Below, in pieces: positions 1 through 10,544 of a stretch of 64,000 nucleotides of DNA. The position numbers and the translations under genes are program-made. Origin of the DNA: Chitinophagaceae bacterium (lineage in GTDB: Bacteria; Bacteroidota; Bacteroidia; Chitinophagales; Chitinophagaceae); assembly GCA_024707305.1 (NCBI GenBank), contig JANPZZ010000016.1, positions 1 to 64,000 on the forward strand, given 5' to 3'. A model generated the notes under the pieces. The model did no database searches and had not been told where the DNA came from. It saw nothing but the letters and a program-made list of their open reading frames with translations. Position 1 is the first letter of the stretch. Each line of letters opens with the position of its first letter.

Positions 1-55
1 AACAAAAATGTATGTTTTTCAACAAAAATAAAAATGAAATTGACAATTTTTTCGG
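1..55. other. AT-rich stretch before a composition break
   Basis: These bases are made of A- and T-rich runs. They change abruptly to GC-rich sequence near position 55. No gene is visible. The break could be a second artificial join or poor base calling at a read end. I found no adapter match here. Confidence 0.3.
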
Positions 56-1592
56 AGGTCTTCAAGCTGCCAAGTAAGTTCTGAGGCACAGAGACAGTGC
101 CTGAGAACTCGGCTGAGCATCCCGGCATGGTTTTCGCATTGCCCAAAGTCGGAGCCGTCTGGGCTTCCGACCACCACGGCCGGCCAGCGGTGCCGGGCGA
201 TTTTCGGAATGCGGCCGACGCCACGCATCCCCGGAGCCAGGCGGTCAACAGGGGCCAATGGCAGCCGAGCGGCCCGGGGCAGGGCGCCGAGCTCGGCCGG
301 GCCAGCTGACGCACTAAGCCCCGACACGGCCCTGGGAGCCCAGCCGTGAGTCGAGTTGCCAGTCGGCATGGGGCCCTCTGGAACCCATCGGGGGCCGCCC
401 GCCTGCAGTTGGGGGCTGCAGCCTGGGCAGCGCCTGCAGAGTTGCATAGGCGGCCTAGATATCGATCGGGATCACGGCGATGCCGAGGTCAGCCGAAGCG
501 GACGATCTGGCGGATGACATTCTTTGAACAGCGAACCCACCCGTCGGCTGCGGACCGAGCCGAGCAGCGGCGGCAGCGCCTGCCGTGGCCACGCCAGGCG
601 GCAACCGGTTCAGCTCGTGTCGATCTCGATGCGCCAGGCTTCTGTCTTCCGTAAGATGCCAGTGGAACTTGTTCATCTTGTTCCAGGCCATGATCTTGAT
701 GAGCTGGCTGACTTCGCCGCCGGTATAGAACTGACGCGCCACGTCGAGGTGCGACCCACGGAAGGCAAAGCCCGGCTCGTCGCTGATCACACCGCCCGTC
801 GGGAAGGTAAAAGTGTGCGGATACTGCTTGGCGCCGCAGGATAGGCGGTCGAGCGTAACGAGGCCATAGAACATGCCCTACTTTGTGGTACTGGCCGAAA
901 TGGCGCTGTTCTCGGTATAAAAGGAGAGTTCATAGGCTTCCGGGCCCATGCCGACCTTTTTCGGTGATGTGCACCGGCATGCCGGCTTCCGAAGCCGGAC
1001 GCACCAGCGCTTCGACGGCAAAGAGATCATGCACAAGGCCGGCAAAAGCGGCGCAAGGGCAGGGTGGTTGGCAGCTTCGCCCTGTGGCTGCAGGTCGAGC
1101 CCGGCCGGAGCAATGCCGATCTAGTCAAGCATGCGACCGACGGGCCGGAAGATCGAATGCGGCACGGCAGCTCAGGCCGGTACCGGGAATTTTGCCGTGC
1201 CCTTCAGCAGCGGCGAATTGTGGCCCTTGCCCTGGGTCAGCTTGGTCGGATGACGACGGTCTGGCAGCTCGTTTTCGAGCACGATATAGGCCGAATTGGC
1301 ACCGTCGCTCCAGTGGCGCAGGCCATAGGAGAGGCCGCGCGGAGGTCCAGGTCGCGCCGCCGCTGAGCACATAGCCATCGGGCGGCGCGATCAGGTGTGG
1401 TTGGCAGGCGCACCAGCAGCTTGCCGTTTTCGAGCGTCGCGGGTCGGACGCGCGGGCGGGACCGGAAAAGCCGAGCTGGAAAATTGGAAACGGGTTCGTC
1501 GCCGATATTGGTCAGCTCGGGCCCATAGCCGAGCGGCCCGCTACCTGCAGCGGGGGTCCAGGGTGTGGTACGAGGGAAAATTTGGCAGTCAT
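56..1592 (-). CDS. Beta-N-acetylhexosaminidase, GH20 family, frame broken many times
   Basis: GH20 enzymes release terminal N-acetylhexosamine from chitobiose and related glycans. In the piece read from 874 down to about 455 the GH20 core is clear: a segment like FRGSHLDVARQFYTGGEV, then KMNKFHWHLTED, then a strand like LGIAVIPIDI. The start I prefer is the ATG at 1592, reading MTAKFSLVPHPGPP. At least five frame changes split the gene, consistent with unpolished reads. The active-site Asp-Glu pair lies where the frame is too damaged to confirm. The last gene of a minus-strand locus with an RpiR regulator and ABC ATPase, it fits amino-sugar use. Its 3' end runs into the composition break near 55. 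Alphaproteobacterial in character, it does not belong with the Bacteroidota genes downstream. Confidence 0.6.
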
Positions 1593-1679
1593 TTGCTTCT
1601 CGTTTAGTAAAGGGCGCCGCGCAACCGATGCCGTGTCGATGGATGGCTGCGGACTGAGGTCCGGGATGAGGGTCAGTCC

Positions 1680-2539
1680 CCGAGGGGCTACCGTCGTCGC
1701 CGTCACGATTGACGACGAGCTGATGTTTTATGCGGCGCATACTGGCGACAGCCGATGGGCCGACGGGTGGCAACGGTCTGGGCGAGTACGTCGACCGTGG
1801 CGAGAAAGGCGTAGCGACCGGGCGTTGGCCGCAGGATATCGGCATTTTTCGTGCTGGCCAGTTGACCGGCAGCAGGATCGTCGGACTGCGCCGAAACCAT
1901 CGGCGCGAGCGCGTGGCAAACTCCACGCGCGTCAGCCCATATTCGCCAGCAACGGTCAGAGTCTCGGCGAGCTGCGCATTATTACCCACGAGGTTGCAGA
2001 AGGCGACGATCACCGTGCTCGGCGGAGCCGCGGCCACACGCATCAGTTGCAGCCAGGTCATCGGTCGAAGCAACCTTCAGACCGAGCCGGAAGAACGCGT
2101 CTCGATCTCCCGGCCATCATCGACGATGCGCCGCCCGAGCCGAACGAGAGAATAAAACTTCGGATTTGGCGATGCTCAGCGGCGCGTTCGACGGCGCCGA
2201 ATCGAGGTGCTCAAAGGTCTCGTAGATGACTGACCGCGGATGCCGATGACGCCCTGGGCAACTTCGTGCACCAGGAAGTTCGGCTTGCTGCGGGCGAAAA
2301 ATAGCGCTGGCCGACAGCGCGACCGGGGCTTGAAGCCGCACCTGAAATCAGCATAGCTGTCGTAGCCGAGGCGGCGGCAGAAGCGGGTCACCGTGCGGAC
2401 ACCTCGGTCTACGCGAGGGTCGACAATGCTCATTTTCGATCGGTGAGTCGACATCGGCAAGGACGATGTCCTCGTAGGTCCTCGTCTTCCGGCGGGAAGT
2501 CGTTCTTCTCGGTCTGCAAGAGCCGACGATGTCGAGCAT
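1680..2539 (-). CDS. RpiR/MurR-type transcriptional regulator, frame broken
   Basis: RpiR regulators join an N-terminal helix-turn-helix to a SIS sugar-phosphate-binding domain and usually control sugar or amino-sugar operons. Starting from the ATG at 2539 (MLDIVGS), the piece around 2350-2460 reads VTRFCRRLGYDSYADFR, the recognition-helix segment typical of the family. Around 1960-2070 it reads VGNNAQLAETLTVAGEYGLTR, the SIS-domain core. A later piece near 1750-1850 carries RYAFLATVDVLAQTVATRRP, matching the C-terminal SIS helices. Several indels move the frame. The 3' end (about 1680-1703) is uncertain. Position between the ABC ATPase and GH20 genes suggests it regulates this locus in response to a phosphorylated amino sugar; the ligand is inferred. 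Confidence 0.6.
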
Positions 2540-2564
2540 TTTCCTCTCCAGCGGGCCCTCGGGC

Positions 2565-3671
<1,107 letters not shown>

Positions 3672-3741
3672 TTTTGCGCGGCCCGGCACGAGTCTGAAGA
3701 GCGCCGCCCCAGGGGGCGGCGGCGGTATCAGGACTGAAGCT

Positions 3742-3854
3742 TTACTTGTACTGCTCGAGTTCCGAAGCGGCTCTCGAGGGCAGCCTGGGGTTCGGCAGCG
3801 CCGGTCACGACCGACTGAACCATTTCGATCATCACCGCCGTTCTGCAGACCGAT
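3742..3854 (-). CDS. C-terminus of a sugar-binding protein of an ABC transporter (partial)
   Basis: Reading from the seam toward 3742 gives AVMIEMVQSVVTGAAEPQAA and, after one indel, a tail ending SELEQYK before a TAA stop. This alternating Ala/Glu tail is typical of extracellular solute-binding protein family 1. Only about 37 residues are present because the molecule ends at the adapter seam. It lies directly upstream of the ATPase gene, as expected for an import operon. Confidence 0.5.
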
Positions 3855-3983
3855 AGGTGCTGAAGAAAGTTGTCGGTGTCTTTGTAGGTACAACCTAGCA
3901 ATACGTAACTGAACGAAGTACACGAAGTGCTTTTGAAGGCAGAAAGAACAGAGAGATGACTACAAACGGAATCGACAGCACCT
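3855..3983. other. Nanopore barcode-adapter-barcode junction (artificial)
   Basis: From memory of the native-barcoding kit: 3855-3862 is the flank AGGTGCTG; 3863-3886 matches the 24-base reverse complement of native barcode 1 with one mismatch at the last base; 3898-3919 matches the 22-base lower-strand ligation adapter beginning GCAATACGTAACTGAACG. After a degraded stretch, 3948-3975 resembles native barcode 2, with 18 identical bases at 3958-3975, followed by the flank CAGCACCT at 3976-3983. This explains the change in composition and gene style here. It is not biological. Confidence 0.93.
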
Positions 3984-3989
3984 ACCTGA

Positions 3990-4310
3990 TTCCAGATTGT
4001 AGCCCAATGTAAAGACGGTGTTGAAGCGATTGCCAAAGCCATAGAATTGCATCCGGATGTGATGTTGATGGACATCAACATGACGCCTATTAACGGATTT
4101 GAAGCCACCAAAGAGATCGTTGAAAAAATGCCTGATATAAAAATCATTGGTGTTTCTGCGAATAATCACCCCAGCTACGCCAATAAAATTCTGGCTTTAG
4201 GCGGTTGGGGTTTCGTCACAAAAAGTTCCCCCTTTGATGAATTGATGGGTGCTATCGTAAAGGTTTATGAAGGAGAAAAATATGTTTGTAAGGAAGTAGC
4301 GAGGGACTGA
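3990..4310 (+). CDS. Response regulator receiver domain (5' truncated)
   Basis: The visible protein begins FQIVAQCKDGVEAIAKAIEL and continues HPDVMLMDINMTPINGFEATKE. The phospho-acceptor Asp is in the LMDINM strand. The conserved Thr/Ser position is SANNHP and the conserved Lys is in GFVTKSSPFDEL. This is a CheY-like receiver of the NarL/FixJ type, cut at its N-terminus by the adapter seam. The product stops at ARD without the LuxR-type DNA-binding domain usually found after a receiver of this kind. The TGA stop is immediately followed by a heptamer repeat tract, so the 3' end may have been lost to repeat insertion or to a frame error. Partner kinase unknown. Confidence 0.75.
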   Translation, partial: FQIVAQCKDGVEAIAKAIELHPDVMLMDINMTPINGFEATKEIVEKMPDIKIIGVSANNHPSYANKILALGGWGFVTKSSPFDELMGAIVKVYEGEKYVCKEVARD

Positions 4311-4356
4311 TCGATGGTCGATGATCGATGATCGATGGTCGATGATCGATGATCGA
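4308..4356. repeat. Heptamer tract, YCGATGN family
   Basis: Seven-base units TCGATGG and TCGATGA run head to tail, starting directly at the TGA of the response-regulator gene. The same family occurs after valS and in both large arrays. Confidence 0.9.
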
Positions 4357-4372
4357 GAAGTGTTTTCACCTT

Positions 4373-4412
4373 TGCCGTTTGCCGTTTGCGGATTGCCGTT
4401 TGCCGATTGCCG
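4373..4412. repeat. Heptamer tract, TTTGCCG family
   Basis: Units TTTGCCG, TTTGCGG, ATTGCCG and close variants repeat with a 7-bp period. They are followed by a CTCATGCCTCACGCC-like trailer also seen near 59140-59160. The tract lies just upstream of the valS promoter. Confidence 0.85.
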
Positions 4413-4451
4413 ATTCTCATGCCTCACGCCTGACGCTTCACGTTTTCTGCG

Positions 4452-4459
4452 TACATTTG
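4452..4459 (+). promoter_or_regulatory. Bacteroidota -7 box upstream of valS
   Basis: TACATTTG fits the Bacteroidota primary-sigma -7 consensus TAnnTTTG and lies 28 bp before the valS ATG. No clear -33 TTTG is seen; that region is repeat-derived. Confidence 0.55.
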
Positions 4460-4487
4460 CCGCCACAAAAAGCATATAAAATTACGC

Positions 4488-7104
4488 ATGGCAATCAGCA
4501 AGAACTTTGAGCATCAGGCGGCCGAAGAAAAATGGTATAAACACTGGCTTCAGAAAGGATATTTTCATAGTACTCCCGACGAACGTGAACCTTATACTGT
4601 TGTAATACCTCCTCCCAACGTTACGGGCGTATTGCACATGGGGCATTGCCTTAATAACACGATCCAGGATATTCTGGTTCGCCGTGCGCGTATGCAGGGC
4701 AAAAATGCATGCTGGGTTCCCGGCACCGACCACGCCTCCATAGCAACAGAAGCAAAAGTGGTGCACATGCTGCGCGAGCGCGGCATTGCCAAATCATCCT
4801 TATCACGTGACGAATTTCTCAGCTATGCATGGGAATGGAAAGAAAAATATGGCGGCATCATCCTGCAACAGCTAAGGAAACTGGGTTGCAGCCTCGACTG
4901 GGAACGTACCACTTTCACAATGGATCCACACTATTACCAGTCGGTGATCAATGTTTTTATTGACCTCTACAATAAAGGTTTCATCTATCGCGGCAAGCGT
5001 ATGATTAACTGGGATGTAAAAGCCCAGACGGCGCTGAGTGATGAAGAAGTAATTCGTCGCGAAACCACACAATCGCTTTACCATCTCCGTTATAACATTG
5101 AAGGAACGGAAGATTATATCATCATCGCAACCGTAAGACCTGAAACGATTATGGGTGACACTGCCATCTGTGTACACCCTGATGATGAACGTTACAAACA
5201 CCTCGTAGGTAAAAAAGCACTCGTACCGCTTATCAACCGCGCCATTCCCATCATTGCCGACGAATATGTAACGATGGATTTTGGTACTGGTGCATTGAAA
5301 GTTACGCCGGCTCACGATATGAATGACAACCAACTGGGACAAAAACACAACCTGGAAGTCATTGATATCTTTAACGACAACGGCACACTGAACGAAACTG
5401 CACAGATTCTCATCGGTGAAGACCGGTTTGATGCGCGCAAGAAGATCATTCCGATGCTGGAAGAAGCGGGCAACCTGGTTAAGACTGAACCTTATACCAG
5501 TGAGGTTGGCTATAGCGAACGCACCGACGCTGTAGTAGAACCACGCTTAAGCCTGCAATGGTGGGTAAGCATGAAAAATATTTCCGGACCTGCACTACAG
5601 GCTGTGGAATCGGATGAGATTAAATTCTATCCGGCCAAGTTTAAGAACCTGTACCGCCACTGGATGGAAAACATCAAAGACTGGTGTATCAGCCGTCAGC
5701 TTTGGTGGGGACATCGTATTCCCGCCTGGTATGATGCCGAAGGAAACTATGTTGTCGCGGCCAACGAAGCCGATGCAGCAAAAATTTACCAGGAGAAGTA
5801 TGGCAAAACTACATCACTTCGGCAAGACGAAGACTGTCTCGATACCTGGTTCTCATCCTGGTTGTGGCCGTTTGAAGTGTTTAAAGGTTATAGTGAACCT
5901 GGCAATGCAGATGTAAAAATATTATTATCCAACAAACACACTTGTAACTGCACCTGAGATCATTTTCTTCTGGGTGGCACGTATGATCATGGCGGGTTTT
6001 GAATACCAGGGGCAAAAGCCCTTCAACGAAGTTTACTTCACTGGTATCGTTCGCGACAAGATTGGCCGGAAGATGAGTAAACAATTGGGCAACTCGCCTG
6101 ATCTTTTAGGATTGGTGGATCAATATGGTGCAGATGCGGTACGCTTCGGTATCCTGATCGCCTCCCCCGCCGGTAACGACCTGATGTGGGATGAAAGCAG
6201 CAATGAGCAGGGTCTGCATTTCAATAACAAAATGTGGAATGCACTGAAGTTGGTAAAAATCTGGGAAGGACGCACGCAGGACAACCAGTCAAATGCACCC
6301 TGGTTCGCCGTTAACTGGTTTGAGCAGCGACTCCGCCAGGTACGCATACAACTGGATGAACTGTTCCGCGATTTCCGCCTGAGTGAAGCACTCAAAACGC
6401 TGTACACACTGATCTGGGACGATTTCTGTAGTTGGTACCTGGAGTGGGTGAAACCCGGTTTCGAGCAGCCAATTGACACAGCTGTTTATGAAAAAACGGT
6501 TTCATTCTTTGAAGAGTTGATGCAATTGTTACATCCATTCATGCCTTTCATAACGGAAGAAATCTATCACCAGTTGCGTGAGCAAAAAGGCGATATCACC
6601 GTGAGCCAGTACAGCACTACCGAAACACCGGATGAGCAGTTATTGCAAAAAGCAACATTCCTGAAGGAAGTGATTACTGCTGTGCGTGACGCAAGAACAC
6701 GTGCACAACTGAAACCTAAAGACACAATCCAGCTTTTTATACAAACTGTAAATCAAAAAATGTATGAAGGCACGGAATCTATTTTATCTCGTCAGGTAAA
6801 TGCAGATGAGTTTGCCTTCGTAAATGAAGCAAAAGACAACTGCATTAACCTGGTGGTTCAGAAAGATAGTTTCTATTTGCAAACCACGGTGGAGCTCGAC
6901 ACAACTTCGCTACGTGAACAACTGGAGAAAGATCGCATTTACTATATCGGCTTCCTTGCAGCCGTTGAGAAAAAACTGAGCAATGAGAAGTTTGTTGCTA
7001 ATGCCAAACCTGAAGTAGTGGAAATGGAACGTAAGAAAAAGGCCGATGCAGAAGCAAAGCTGAAGGTGATTGAAGAGTCGTTGGCGAAAATCGATGGTCG
7101 ATGA
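4488..7104 (+). CDS. valS: Valine--tRNA ligase (one frameshift)
   Basis: Class I aminoacyl-tRNA synthetase that charges tRNA-Val in the cytoplasm and edits mischarged threonine. The HIGH-type motif HMGH is at residues 50-53, after PPPNVTGVL. The KMSKS loop reads KMSKQ near residue 527. The zinc-free catalytic core, anticodon-binding domain and C-terminal coiled-coil arm (ending ...ESLAKIDGR) are all present. About 871 aa is normal for Bacteroidota. The frame breaks in the A-run at 5915-5919: removing one A restores [18 protein letters not shown]. The last codons and the TGA stop are themselves part of a YCGATGN heptamer tract, so the repeat has grown into the gene end. Confidence 0.96.
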
Positions 7105-7122
7105 TCGATGGTCGATGTCCGA
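7089..7122. repeat. Heptamer tract overlapping the valS stop codon
   Basis: TCGATGG/TCGATGA/TCGATGT units. The tract encodes the last residues IDGR of valS and supplies its TGA stop. Confidence 0.9.
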
Positions 7123-7140
7123 ATATGAAATTATAACGAG

Positions 7141-7166
7141 GGGCGGATGATATCCGCCCTTTTCTT
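7141..7166 (+). terminator. Rho-independent terminator after valS
   Basis: An 8-bp stem GGGCGGAT / ATCCGCCC with a GAT loop is followed by TTTTCTT. Confidence 0.8.
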
Positions 7167-7196
7167 ATTCAATCGGAGTGATTTCACATAACCACA

Positions 7197-7630
7197 TTTT
7201 TCACGCAGAGTGCGCCGAGGTCTCGCAGAGTGCGCCGAGATCTTTTCAGCGTTCAGGAAACTGCGACTTTTCAATTGAGTTCGAGGAAACATGACGGATA
7301 CGAACATTATCTTAGTTTCTTATTTTCAAATTCATTTTCACGTTTGCCGTTTGCCGCTTGCCGTTTGCCGTTCGCCGCTTCACACGTCTCAAAATTCGGT
7401 TTTCCTCAGCGTAATTTTCACGCAGAGTGCGCCGAGGTCACGCAGAGTGCGCCGAGATCTTTTCAGCGTTCAGGAAACTGCGACTTTTCAATTGAATTCA
7501 AGAAGGTGACGAAGAACAAACATTTTCTTACTTTCTTATTTACAAATACCTTTTCACGTTTGCCGTTTGCCGTTTGCCGCCTGCCGCTTGCCGTTTGCCG
7601 CCTGCCGCTTGCCGTTTGCCGGTTCACGCT
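7197..7630. repeat. Two tandem copies of a composite intergenic element
   Basis: Copy 1 begins at 7197 and copy 2 at 7415. Each starts TTTTCACGCAGAGTGCGCC, repeats the CGCAGAGTGCGC dodecamer once more, continues to TTTTCAGCGTTCAGGAAACT, and ends in TTTTCACG followed by a TTTGCCG heptamer tract (about 7335-7375 and 7555-7622). A diverged third copy lies at 29037-29228. No convincing gene is inside. The stretch separates the convergent valS and the 7634-10477 gene. Confidence 0.85.
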
Positions 7631-7633
7631 TTT

Positions 7634-10477
7634 TTATCTCGGTAAGATCGAAACCGGCATAATGAATTCAAAAACTGTTTCGCCAGTACGTCTTGAAATA
7701 AAATCATAGTTCAACAAACGGCTTACCCTGATTCCGAATGTAAGCTCATGCTGGTTCCACCATTTCGTATCGAAAAACACTTCCCCTCCTACGCTATTCT
7801 GATAGCTAAGCGGATTTTTGTTTGCATCAAATGCTTTTGCAAAATCAAAAAACGCATTACCCCTTACCCGTTGCAGATACACAATATTTCCAAAGCCAAA
7901 ATCGGGATAGAACAATGGCAGGTGATAGTTGGTTCGTACTCCGATGATGCGTGCAAAGTAGGCTGCATTATATCCACGTGAAGTAGGGAAACGATTCGCA
8001 AAACGAACATCAGCAGTGCCGGTTTCCTGCCAGGCGGCATTAAAAATCAGGTTGTGCGTGCTGGCCAATCCGGGGAAATATAATGAAGCGGTGCCCAAAA
8101 ACTGCCGGCTGTTAAAGTCGGTAATTGCATGCCGGTACTGTAGCGACAACGAATATGCAAGGCGCGGATAAAAATGTTGTACCGCGCTTTCTACCTGCTC
8201 ACTCACGCTTACATAATGTTGGAGATAAAAGAAGTCTGTTGTCCCCAATGAATCTTTGTAAAATCCTTTATTAAACTCGCGGTTATAATAAAGATTGCTT
8301 CCAACATTAAATGAGCGGTACGTTTGTTTTTTCGCCCAGCTGAGTGGAACACTCAAACCAATTCTCGTATCAATTTGATCCCAGGTACGAATCCGGTTGC
8401 CAATTTGCTCCTGCCTGCCAAATGTATACTGGCTGCCAATATTCAAATGCGTAAACCATTTACCATACACCGCGCTCACACCTGCAGCGCTGGTTCTTTC
8501 ATTTTCGTTGTATAAATAATACAACTGCGTTTCAAGTGTATTCAGGATATTTTGTCCGTAGATGGAGAACGTAAACTCGGGGTCTTCGTAATAAGGTCTC
8601 CAACTATGGAAGTTAAAGAGTCCTTTACTTTTTGAGTAAGGTTTAGATGCAAACTGCCTGCTGCCTGTTTTCGCCTTTAATATTTCTTCTACGCTGTTTG
8701 CCTGTGCAACCGGGTAACTCACCGCCAACCGATCGACAATCAGTCCCGGAACGGGTTTCCATGTTACAGCAGAAAGATCGGTTTGCTGCAACTGATACCC
8801 ATCAGCAGTAAAAGCTGTCCAGCTGATCTTGTTGTTCGCAACATTAGCCTGATAATTGCCAAGTTCCCATTTACTCTCCATTTCTTCAGGCTCGCCGCCA
8901 TTCAACGGCACACGGAAGATATTGTCAATACCCCCATAGCTGGCAGAAAAATAAACGTAGTCACCATTCACGTTGGGATAACCTACCACATTGTAAGATG
9001 GGTTGGTGAGGAAATTTAATTCTCCGGTGGTGATTCCAAGTTTTGTAAATGCCATTCTTCCTTCCGCATCCCGAACAGCCAGTACGATATTTTCTTCATC
9101 GATAAATTTAGGATCGGTATAAATTAGTACTCCCGGATGGCGGAATCTTTTGGTCACTTCCTGCGTTCCCACATCAATAAGATGTAATTCACTGCTACCG
9201 TCTTTGCTGTTTTGCACAGCAACTACTTTATTTCCCGATGGGGAAATATCAGGCGTAAAATACCGCGATTTACTACTAAGTGTAAATTGCTGACGGCTGT
9301 TGATATCAAACATGCGGATCACGCTGTAATCTCTCCATCCCCATCGGTGATCTGATTCAAAAGCTGCATAAACTACTTTTCCGTTTCTATAGGAATACTG
9401 ATCGCTGATGGCAATATCACGCACGCGCAGCCAGTGTTCGCCTGTATTATCACGTAAAACAAATACCGGCCTGCGATTATTCGCTTTCTTTAAATACATC
9501 AGGCCATCGTTTTCTACCGCGTACGGAAAGAGATAATGGGTAAGTACTTTTTTATTAAGCGGCAACACTGGATGGGGACCAGCTTCTGCGGTTGTATTTC
9601 CTTTCGCCAGGTCGGCATACTGATTCTTATAATAAGACTGCGCCTCGTTGAGAAACTCTTTATACGTTTTTGAGGTATGCCGCTTTATTGCTGCCTGGAA
9701 AGGATAGATCAGTCCCTTAAACGCAGCCGCGTCATTGGTTACTTTTTGCCAAAAATCAGCTCCATATTTTTCATAGCCATAATTCACCAGCAAATAGCCT
9801 AAGCGATAATGATCCGGAACAAAATCTTTGAAAGAACCATTTCGTAGTTTCATCCACGAATACTTCTTGCCCGCCTTCCACAAAGCGGGATAAGCACTCA
9901 TAAACCGCGGCAGACGCCCACGCCCCTGGTCACTTAAAATCGTTTCTGCGTGAACGGCATCGCCTTCGTAAAACCAGTCTGGAATGGAGGCATTGGTGGC
10001 AAGCGCATAACCTTCCTGGCCAAACAACACACGCATCACACGACTCAACCCAACTTCAAAATTGTTGTATTGCTGTACGTGACGATACTCATGCAATGCC
10101 AACTGATCGGCCCATCCCAGGGAACCCTGGCTGAAATTATCCGGGGTGGGCGTCATATAGAACTCCGAACGATATGGCCCCTGCCCTACATAACCATTTG
10201 AAATGGTCGTTTCATTTTGAAGAACGATGTTGATCTTTCTGACCTTTGTTCCTAACGACAACGATTTTTTTGCCGCCTGGCTATGCAGGATCGTTGCAAC
10301 GCGCGTTGCCTGGCTGTCGAGCCCCGCCGGATAGATAATACGTGCCGTGTCGGTGTTAATTTGTCGCCACTTCACACCGGGCGGTGTGGCGCCAAAGCGT
10401 TGTGCATTTAGCTGAAGAATTAATAGCAGAAAAGTTATGGTGGCAAGTGTCTTGAGCATATAGAGATACTTTTTCAA
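7634..10477 (-). CDS. Secreted HEYRH metallopeptidase-like / beta-propeller / outer-membrane barrel protein
   Basis: A 947-aa exported protein with an N-terminal hydrophobic signal (about residues 8-25, ending LNAQ). Residues 129-133 read HEYRH, an HExxH zinc motif. DWFYEGDAVHAE follows with Glu171, placed as the third ligand of a gluzincin. Residues about 320-580 contain WD40/TolB-like propeller repeats (SPSGNKVVAV-type blades). The C-terminal 300 or so residues alternate aromatic strands as in a Bam/surface-antigen barrel, ending with the aromatic-rich strand FEFIMPVSILPR. I infer an outer-membrane protein with a peptidase-like domain. The family is common in Bacteroidota but not functionally characterised as far as I know. 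A second start at 10459 (MLKTLAT) is possible. Confidence 0.75.
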   Translation of the reverse strand: MKKYLYMLKTLATITFLLLILQLNAQRFGATPPGVKWRQINTDTARIIYPAGLDSQATRVATILHSQAAKKSLSLGTKVRKINIVLQNETTISNGYVGQGPYRSEFYMTPTPDNFSQGSLGWADQLALHEYRHVQQYNNFEVGLSRVMRVLFGQEGYALATNASIPDWFYEGDAVHAETILSDQGRGRLPRFMSAYPALWKAGKKYSWMKLRNGSFKDFVPDHYRLGYLLVNYGYEKYGADFWQKVTNDAAAFKGLIYPFQAAIKRHTSKTYKEFLNEAQSYYKNQYADLAKGNTTAEAGPHPVLPLNKKVLTHYLFPYAVENDGLMYLKKANNRRPVFVLRDNTGEHWLRVRDIAISDQYSYRNGKVVYAAFESDHRWGWRDYSVIRMFDINSRQQFTLSSKSRYFTPDISPSGNKVVAVQNSKDGSSELHLIDVGTQEVTKRFRHPGVLIYTDPKFIDEENIVLAVRDAEGRMAFTKLGITTGELNFLTNPSYNVVGYPNVNGDYVYFSASYGGIDNIFRVPLNGGEPEEMESKWELGNYQANVANNKISWTAFTADGYQLQQTDLSAVTWKPVPGLIVDRLAVSYPVAQANSVEEILKAKTGSRQFASKPYSKSKGLFNFHSWRPYYEDPEFTFSIYGQNILNTLETQLYYLYNENERTSAAGVSAVYGKWFTHLNIGSQYTFGRQEQIGNRIRTWDQIDTRIGLSVPLSWAKKQTYRSFNVGSNLYYNREFNKGFYKDSLGTTDFFYLQHYVSVSEQVESAVQHFYPRLAYSLSLQYRHAITDFNSRQFLGTASLYFPGLASTHNLIFNAAWQETGTADVRFANRFPTSRGYNAAYFARIIGVRTNYHLPLFYPDFGFGNIVYLQRVRGNAFFDFAKAFDANKNPLSYQNSVGGEVFFDTKWWNQHELTFGIRVSRLLNYDFISRRTGETVFEFIMPVSILPR

Positions 10478-10544
10478 CTAGTTCGTATTGCGTGAAATCC
10501 GGGATACGGCAAACGCGGAATGTGAAACCTTTTCGATAACAGAG

